A stretch of DNA of 9,329 nt from contig JAASTM010000052.1 in assembly GCA_021767325.1 (NCBI GenBank), positions 1 to 9,329 on the forward strand, in the 5' to 3' direction. This stretch comes from Spirochaetales bacterium (lineage in GTDB: Bacteria > Spirochaetota > Spirochaetia > DSM-16054 > Sediminispirochaetaceae). The notes beneath the pieces were generated by a model. That model was not told the origin of the DNA and ran no database searches. It saw only the letters and a list, made by a program, of their open reading frames with translations. The position numbers and the translations under genes were made by a program. This document shows, piece by piece, positions 4,804 through 9,329 of this stretch; positions within the stretch are counted from its first letter, which is position 1, and each line of letters opens with the position of its first letter.

Positions 4804-7224
4804 TTAGATGTCTTGATAAGTTCCATGAAATTTCCATACCGAGGCCGGTTCCCTCTGTGCCACAATATCCCCCGATTGAACCGTTACACAGTTCTGCTGC
4901 GACCCCTGCGGCTCTACAAATGAGAATGCTTGAGGTAGTTCGAATTTGAAAATTCGTTGCAACGGAGGCTCTGCTGCAAAGGCACTTTGTAGTAACTCAA
5001 TACTGAGAGTATACTTGTTCTGCCCTTCACAGCTCATTCGAATCAACCACTCATTATAGCTTCCCTCGGAAAAATCGCTCTCTCCGTCATCTTCGAAATA
5101 GTGATACTCAGTAGTTCCCTCGATCTTTGGGTACAGTCTGAAAATTACCCGCTCGAAGAATGCGTGAAGCAGTGGCCCCTCATAATCCGTCATCGGCACT
5201 ACGCTACCGGCTTTCACAAAAAAACGGACCCCTTCGAGGTGATAATCCACTTCAATGTGTTGGCCGCCCTGAAATAACAGCTGCTGCACAGGTTCGAACC
5301 ATTCTTCTCCTGCAGGTAGATAGACAGGAAAGCTCTCCTCGCTCTCCTTGACTGGTGCAACCACCAGAATTGAGTCGCCGAACATAAAATTGAAGTCCTC
5401 GAAATCTACCCGGGTATCTTTTGAGAATTCAAGCGCCAATGGCCGCTCCATAGGAGTACCGTTCTGTGAACTCTCTATGCCACAGTTGTAGATGTATGGC
5501 ATATAGCGGTAATGCTCTTTCACCAGATCGGTAATCACTCCACTGATTTCCGGGTAGCTCCACGGCTCCGTTGGTACTCCGTCGGGGTTCCATGAGTGAA
5601 TTACAAAGCGTGGTTGAAACACTGCGCTTTGACACCATCGAATCAGCAGATTCTTATCCGGTCGGTCCCCAAAGAAGCCGCCAATGTCATGACCGTAATA
5701 CGGGATTCCACTGAGCCCCAACGTCAAGCCCATCAGAACATTATATGACAACGAAGTGTAATCGGAGACATTGTCTCCAGTCCAGGTGCGGGCGTATCGT
5801 TGTATCCCCGTATACCCTGAACGGCTGATAATCCACGGGCGCTTTCCGGGATGAGCTTCACGCATGGCTTCATACCCGGCTTTCGACATCAGCACCGGCA
5901 TCAACGCTTTAATCTGATGAACAGGTACCGACTCGTCTTCGATTTCGAATTCATTGTTGTCATTCCAGATGCCGGCCACCCCGTTGTCGATGAACTTCTC
6001 CTTGAGCTGCTTTTTCCACCATTTGTATGCGTGCTCTATGGAAAAATCGATGAAGGATGCACTGTTTCCCCAATAATACTCAGCAAAATCCCGTCCTTCT
6101 CCATCCTTTATAAAGAGCCCATCGTCGGCAATCTCACGGTACCAAGGATGAGTAGTTAGAAAACCAGGTTTAATATTGCAGCAGATCCGGTAGCCCTTTT
6201 TCAACCAGCGTTTTATCACTGTTTTTGGTTCCGGGAATTTTTCCCGATTCCAAAGCAGCGAATACCTTTCTCCGTTTTCCGCTTTGACATAACCAGATGA
6301 AAAGTACATACCTTCGCATGGAATTCCATACTTTTCAATATTCTCAAAATACTCATTTACTTTCTGCTCAGCATCATCCGGTTCGGTGTAGCTCATCGAT
6401 GAACCGAGAAAACCGAAGGTAAACAGCGGCGGAAGAGCCGGCCGGCCGGTAAGGCTGGTATACTGGTTCAATATGCTTTTGTACTCATCTCCGGTAAACA
6501 CGAAGTATCCGTACGGGCCGCCGTTCATCTTAATACAGTAATAGTAGTTACTCTCCACTCCCAAGTCGAACTCTTCGATATTGAGGTGCGGAAAAAAGAG
6601 TCCGCATATCGTATGCTCACTGCGGTTCATTCGAAGCAGAAACGGAATCGACTTGTATAAAGGATCTGACAATTCGGCGTTATAGCCCAGCGAATCGCGA
6701 TTGAACATCTTGAACCTACGGTTGCGTTTATTCAAATGACCTGATTTATCACCAAGACCGAAAAACGCATCCTCTTGTTCTAGATGAAAATTCATTTTGC
6801 CGGTATGAACTCCCGAAAGCTGATCGTATTGCACCCGCAAGGGATAATCGGGTAACACTGTGTCCTTATCACCGATCTTCCCTCCGTGCACCAATTTATC
6901 ACGGTAATACACCGCTACTGTTGCGGTGGCCTTCTCGATGAAAAAGGTATTCTCCCCGAACTTGAGTTGGTAATATGCATCGTGCTCTTCAATTGCATCC
7001 CACTCCCGGTATAACTCATTTCCCGATGTTCGAAACGATTCATCAAAAAGATGAGGAGTATACTCTCGAACCGTCTCCGATTCGGTGAGTTCCGAGAAAC
7101 GGTAGGTCACAGAAAAGGTGTTTTCTCCGAATGCCGTCAGTTCCACATGCCCCTTCTGCCCAATCAGTTGGACCTTGTTGCGTTCAATTTCTATGCGCTG
7201 CAGGTTTGTTATGGCAAGCTTCAT
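4804..7224 (-). CDS. GH31-family alpha-glycosidase (cytoplasmic)
   Basis: 806 aa. GH31 enzymes are retaining alpha-glycosidases (alpha-glucosidase, alpha-xylosidase, alpha-galactosidase, some transglycosylases). Order: N-terminal mutarotase-like beta-sandwich (about 1-260, with FFGLGDKSG at 154-162 and the dplYksiPF segment near 187-195), (beta/alpha)8 barrel (about 262-600), C-terminal beta domains. The nucleophile is D422 in GIWNDNNEFE and the acid/base is D484 in RTWTGDN; RSGYTG (468-473) and RFVIHSW (539-545) also fit. WNDNNE replaces the commoner W-x-D-M-N-E, so this is not the classic maltase branch and the substrate is uncertain. No sulfoquinovosidase-type signature was seen. There is no signal peptide, so it acts on imported substrate. 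The frame stays open 138 codons upstream of 7224, but that stretch only mirrors the permease gene in another frame. The ATG at 7224, two bases after the permease stop, is chosen because the recognisable protein begins there. GGAGGAG (7238-7244) lies upstream. Confidence 0.95.
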   Translation of the reverse strand: MKLAITNLQRIEIERNKVQLIGQKGHVELTAFGENTFSVTYRFSELTESETVREYTPHLFDESFRTSGNELYREWDAIEEHDAYYQLKFGENTFFIEKATATVAVYYRDKLVHGGKIGDKDTVLPDYPLRVQYDQLSGVHTGKMNFHLEQEDAFFGLGDKSGHLNKRNRRFKMFNRDSLGYNAELSDPLYKSIPFLLRMNRSEHTICGLFFPHLNIEEFDLGVESNYYYCIKMNGGPYGYFVFTGDEYKSILNQYTSLTGRPALPPLFTFGFLGSSMSYTEPDDAEQKVNEYFENIEKYGIPCEGMYFSSGYVKAENGERYSLLWNREKFPEPKTVIKRWLKKGYRICCNIKPGFLTTHPWYREIADDGLFIKDGEGRDFAEYYWGNSASFIDFSIEHAYKWWKKQLKEKFIDNGVAGIWNDNNEFEIEDESVPVHQIKALMPVLMSKAGYEAMREAHPGKRPWIISRSGYTGIQRYARTWTGDNVSDYTSLSYNVLMGLTLGLSGIPYYGHDIGGFFGDRPDKNLLIRWCQSAVFQPRFVIHSWNPDGVPTEPWSYPEISGVITDLVKEHYRYMPYIYNCGIESSQNGTPMERPLALEFSKDTRVDFEDFNFMFGDSILVVAPVKESEESFPVYLPAGEEWFEPVQQLLFQGGQHIEVDYHLEGVRFFVKAGSVVPMTDYEGPLLHAFFERVIFRLYPKIEGTTEYHYFEDDGESDFSEGSYNEWLIRMSCEGQNKYTLSIELLQSAFAAEPPLQRIFKFELPQAFSFVEPQGSQQNCVTVQSGDIVAQREPASVWKFHGTYQDI

Positions 7225-7226
7225 GA

Positions 7227-8036
7227 CTAAAACTTCACTCCTCCGGCAGTAAGCCCTTTCACAAAGTACTTTTGAAACAATAGAAAGACTATGATCATGG
7301 GTACCATCGAAATAATCGTCATTGCCAGAAGACTGGCCCAGTTTATCTGGTACTGTCCCACAAAATTGGCCAGGGCGAGCTGCACCGTCATGAACTTTTG
7401 AGTAGAAATTACAATAAACGGCCATAAGAAGTCGTTCCAACGCCACATAAATGAGAAAATGGTAATCGTGGCGATGATTGGAGTGGCCAAGGGGAGTATA
7501 ATTGAATGGAAAATATAAAACTCGCCGCCCCCGTCTATCCGTGCAGCTTCGATAAGTGAATTCGGAATTGTCAGAATATATTGCCGTGCCAAGAAAATTC
7601 CGGTGGGAGTTGCCGCCGGGGGAATTATGATGCCCCACAATGAGTTCAACATGCCCAAATTTTTCAGAAGGAGAAAAATCGGTACCATTATAACCTGTAG
7701 AGGAATCATCAGGGTTGCAATCATAACGTAGAAAATAATATCCCTCCCCTTGAAAATGAACTTTGAAAGGGCATAGCCGGCCATAGTATTGATCAGCACC
7801 GTGATAAGCGTTGCGGTAACGGCCACAAACATTGAGTTCTTAAAATAGAGGAGGAACTCCCCTTCCCTAAATGCTGCAAAATAGTTATGCAGGGTAGGGT
7901 CATTGGGTAAAATCGACAGAGGAAACGTAAAAAGCTCTGATTGTGGTTTTAGCGAGGAGAGAAAAACCCATAATATGGGGAACACAAATATCACGGTAAA
8001 AACTGACAGGAGCATATAACGACTGGTTTTACTCAT
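7227..8036 (-). CDS. ABC sugar transporter permease, MalG type
   Basis: 269 aa, inner-membrane subunit of a carbohydrate-uptake (CUT1) ABC importer, partner of the MalF-type permease just upstream. About six hydrophobic helices are visible (roughly 8-27, 66-90, 102-124, 133-152, 183-207, 237-257). The cytoplasmic EAA loop that docks the ATPase is intact: EAARIDGGGEFYIF at 163-176, followed by the LPL motif at 181-183. The start at 8036 is preferred over an in-frame ATG at 8084: it has AAGGAG (8044-8049) seven bases upstream, overlaps the preceding gene by 8 bp (ATGAGTAA), and the protein then begins MSKTSRYMLL like other MalG proteins. Translation is probably coupled to the upstream permease. 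The typical C-terminal G-L-T-x-G-x-V-K-x ending is present, so the protein is complete. Confidence 0.96.
   Translation of the reverse strand: MSKTSRYMLLSVFTVIFVFPILWVFLSSLKPQSELFTFPLSILPNDPTLHNYFAAFREGEFLLYFKNSMFVAVTATLITVLINTMAGYALSKFIFKGRDIIFYVMIATLMIPLQVIMVPIFLLLKNLGMLNSLWGIIIPPAATPTGIFLARQYILTIPNSLIEAARIDGGGEFYIFHSIILPLATPIIATITIFSFMWRWNDFLWPFIVISTQKFMTVQLALANFVGQYQINWASLLAMTIISMVPMIIVFLLFQKYFVKGLTAGGVKF
7238..7244 (-). promoter_or_regulatory. Shine-Dalgarno for the GH31 gene, inside the permease 3' end
   Basis: GGAGGAG on the minus strand lies within the last codons of the MalG-type permease gene, 13 bases from the GH31 ATG (7224). The spacing is longer than usual. With the permease stop only two bases from the ATG (TAG-TC-ATG), re-initiation by ribosomes finishing the permease is likely. 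It supports the start at 7224 over the long upstream open frame. Confidence 0.6.
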
Positions 8037-8919
8037 TGATGTACTCCTTCCGGTTGGCGAAAAATTGAAAGAAGGCAAAAGCACCGATTATCAGCAGCAG
8101 CACTATAGACATCGATGCTCCGTAGCCCATACGGTCTTCTTCAAAGGCTATTTGATATATGTTTTGTACGAGAAACTTGGTTGAATACCCTGGCCCGCCC
8201 TCAGTCATCACGAAAATCAACTCGAAGGCCTTGAATGCCTCAATGGTGGAGAGAACGCCGACCACCAGAATCGTCGGACGTAACAGCGGCAGGGTGATGT
8301 GCCGGAACATTTGCAACTTAGATACTCCGTCAATTCGGGCGGCCTCGTAGTAGGTATCCGGGATGGCGGTGAGTCCTCCAATGAACATCATCATAAAATA
8401 TCCGGTTCGGTTCCACACGGTAACAAACACCAGACTGGCCATTGCCATATTGGAATCGGTCAGCCAGTGCACCTTCGGCCCACCGGCGGTGGTAATGAGG
8501 TAATTTATAATTCCGAGATCGTCGCCGAGTATCCAGCGCCAGGCAATACCCACGATTACGTAGCTAAGCATGGTTGGCAGATAATAAAACGAGCGAAACA
8601 GGCCGATGCCCGGTAATCTATGACTTGCCACGAGCGACAAGCCTAAGCTGGTGACTATAATCAGAGGAACCACTGAAACTACATACACAACAGTATTTGA
8701 AAGAGTAAGCCAGAACATCTCGTCATGCACAAGATTCTTGAAGTTTTCCAGCCCAACATAGTGTGCATCTCCTAAGATGCTCCATTCATAAAAAGCCATC
8801 CTCAAGCCGAAAACAGCCGGCAGAATGATGAAGATAGTAAATATGAGCATGTTAGGAGTAAGAAAAAAGAGCGGAGTAAGTGTCTGTTCAAAGGTTCCGT
8901 GTGTTTTTATTTTCTTCAT
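8029..8919 (-). CDS. ABC sugar transporter permease, MalF type
   Basis: 296 aa, inner-membrane subunit of a CUT1 carbohydrate ABC importer that pairs with the downstream MalG-type permease. A short cytoplasmic N-terminus (1-18) precedes a first helix at about 19-43, with further helices near 73-98, 110-131, 158-182, 213-237 and 268-290. The ATPase-docking EAA loop reads YEAARIDGVSKLQMF (191-205), with the LPLLRP motif at 210-215. The FRSFYYLP segment (108-115) and the TEGGPGYST segment (about 240-248) are usual for this family. Length is typical for MalF-like proteins that lack the E. coli periplasmic insert. The ATG at 8919 has AGGA (8926-8929) six bases upstream and lies just after a hairpin with a T-run. 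No ATPase gene is in the window, so the pair presumably uses a shared MsmK/UgpC-type ATPase encoded elsewhere. Confidence 0.96.
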   Translation of the reverse strand: MKKIKTHGTFEQTLTPLFFLTPNMLIFTIFIILPAVFGLRMAFYEWSILGDAHYVGLENFKNLVHDEMFWLTLSNTVVYVVSVVPLIIVTSLGLSLVASHRLPGIGLFRSFYYLPTMLSYVIVGIAWRWILGDDLGIINYLITTAGGPKVHWLTDSNMAMASLVFVTVWNRTGYFMMMFIGGLTAIPDTYYEAARIDGVSKLQMFRHITLPLLRPTILVVGVLSTIEAFKAFELIFVMTEGGPGYSTKFLVQNIYQIAFEEDRMGYGASMSIVLLLIIGAFAFFQFFANRKEYINE

Positions 8920-8931
8920 GCTTTATCCTGT

Positions 8932-8975
8932 AAAAAAATGGAATCCCCGCAGCTCAAGATGCAGTGCGGGGATTC
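8932..8975 (-). terminator. Intercistronic hairpin with T-run (leaky terminator or 3' stabiliser)
   Basis: A perfect 11-bp inverted repeat, GAATCCCCGCA (8941-8951) and TGCGGGGATTC (8965-8975), with a 13-nt loop. On the minus strand the stem is followed after two bases by seven T (8932-8938), the form of an intrinsic terminator. It lies 14 bases after the stop of the binding-protein gene and ends 12 bases before the MalF-type permease ATG. I see no new promoter between it and the permease, so some polymerases must read through. Such elements commonly make the binding protein more abundant than its membrane partners by partial termination or by protecting the upstream mRNA 3' end. Confidence 0.85.
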
Positions 8976-8989
8976 TCGGTGAATGAAGT

Positions 8990-9329
8990 CTACTCGAAAA
9001 ATGTGTTTCCTTTTTCGTGTATATTCTCGGCAGTTTCTTCCATTGTCTGGTTTCCGAGAAGTCCTTCTACAATTTGTTCGCGGATATAAGAATAGATCTT
9101 GTTGAGTTCGGGGCTCTTCCAGTCGACTGCGGTGTAAGCCGGAGTCACTGAGAGGTCGTCCGCAAACACTGCAAAATCAGCAGACCTGCTCGGGTAATCG
9201 ATCTCGGCATCCTTACGGGACGAGAGATTGAAGGTATCCCGGCAGTACTGTTCGTTGTGCTCCTTGTCACTGAAGGTCTTGATGACATCATACGCCGCAT
9301 CTTTGTTCTTGGCACCTCTAAAGGTTGCA
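8990..9329 (-). CDS. Extracellular sugar-binding protein of the ABC importer, C-terminal 112 residues only
   Basis: The frame is open from the window's right edge to a TAG at 8990-8992, giving 112 residues; the N-terminus, with any lipoprotein or secretion signal, lies outside. The visible part resembles the C-terminal lobe of family-1 (MalE-like) solute-binding proteins: an AAYDVIKTFSDKEHNEQYC helix, then RDTFNLSSRKDAE, the PELNKIYSYIREQ helix and a closing helix with EETAENI. These proteins capture the sugar outside the cytoplasmic membrane and deliver it to the permeases. Position upstream of MalF- and MalG-type genes is the standard CUT1 order. With only the C-terminal part seen, ligand type cannot be inferred and the assignment leans partly on the neighbours. 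Confidence 0.87.
   Translation of the reverse strand, partial: ATFRGAKNKDAAYDVIKTFSDKEHNEQYCRDTFNLSSRKDAEIDYPSRSADFAVFADDLSVTPAYTAVDWKSPELNKIYSYIREQIVEGLLGNQTMEETAENIHEKGNTFFE

Noticed and set aside
4804..7224. GH31 protein as a sulfoquinovosidase (YihQ-like)
   Set aside because: The nucleophile region WNDNNE differs from the sulfoquinovosidase pattern, and no sulfoquinovose-pathway genes are nearby.
7225..7638. 138-codon N-terminal extension of the GH31 frame
   Set aside because: It overlaps the MalG-type permease in another frame and resembles no GH31 N-terminus. The family-like protein begins at the ATG at 7224 with a coupled start.
8037..8084. Earlier in-frame ATG (8084) for the MalG-type permease
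   Set aside because: It would extend the overlap with the MalF-type gene to 56 bp and add residues atypical of the family. The ATG at 8036 has a well-spaced AAGGAG.

Overview
The window reads as ordinary bacterial chromosome with dense genes, Shine-Dalgarno sites and sigma70-like promoters. The gene set (CstA, a rubredoxin-less rubrerythrin relative, and a carbohydrate ABC importer with no ATPase gene beside its permeases) suits a free-living saccharolytic, probably anaerobic or facultative bacterium. A Spirochaetaceae-type host is my guess from the gene style; nothing in the window proves it.

Layout, left to right. (1) 1-1422, minus strand: the first 474 residues of a CstA-family carbon-starvation/pyruvate transporter; its C-terminus lies beyond base 1. 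A good promoter (1455-1483) and Shine-Dalgarno precede it. (2) 1423-1615: AT-rich intergenic DNA with the cstA promoter and no convincing terminator. (3) 1616-2113, minus: a 165-aa ferritin-like diiron protein with its own strong promoter at 2145-2173. (4) 2227-2910, plus: the only plus-strand gene, a two-helix membrane protein resembling DUF3592, expressed divergently from the ferritin-like gene. (5) 2892-9329, minus: a six-gene carbohydrate operon read right to left: solute-binding protein (C-terminal part only), MalF-type permease, MalG-type permease, GH31 alpha-glycosidase, zinc-less medium-chain dehydrogenase, and a TIM-barrel sugar isomerase/epimerase-like protein.

The operon is tightly packed. 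The permeases overlap by 8 bp, then come gaps of 2, 9 and 7 nt, with each gene's Shine-Dalgarno in or over the end of the gene before it. The one larger gap (70 bp, after the binding-protein gene) holds an 11-bp GC-rich hairpin followed by seven T, which probably lowers transcription of the permeases and enzymes relative to the binding protein. The likely logic is that an alpha-glycoside or oligosaccharide is captured outside the cell and imported by the ABC transporter, powered by an ATPase encoded elsewhere. It is then cut in the cytoplasm by the GH31 enzyme, which has no signal peptide, and processed by an NAD-type dehydrogenase and a metal-dependent TIM-barrel enzyme. The substrate cannot be read from sequence.

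I see no tRNA, rRNA, CRISPR array, transposase or integrase. No clearly new system such as a defence locus is present. The most interesting candidate is the glycosidase-dehydrogenase-TIM-barrel trio, which could be an uncharacterised oxidative glycoside pathway. The 19-bp tail-to-tail overlap of the operon with the DUF3592-like gene is the main structural curiosity.
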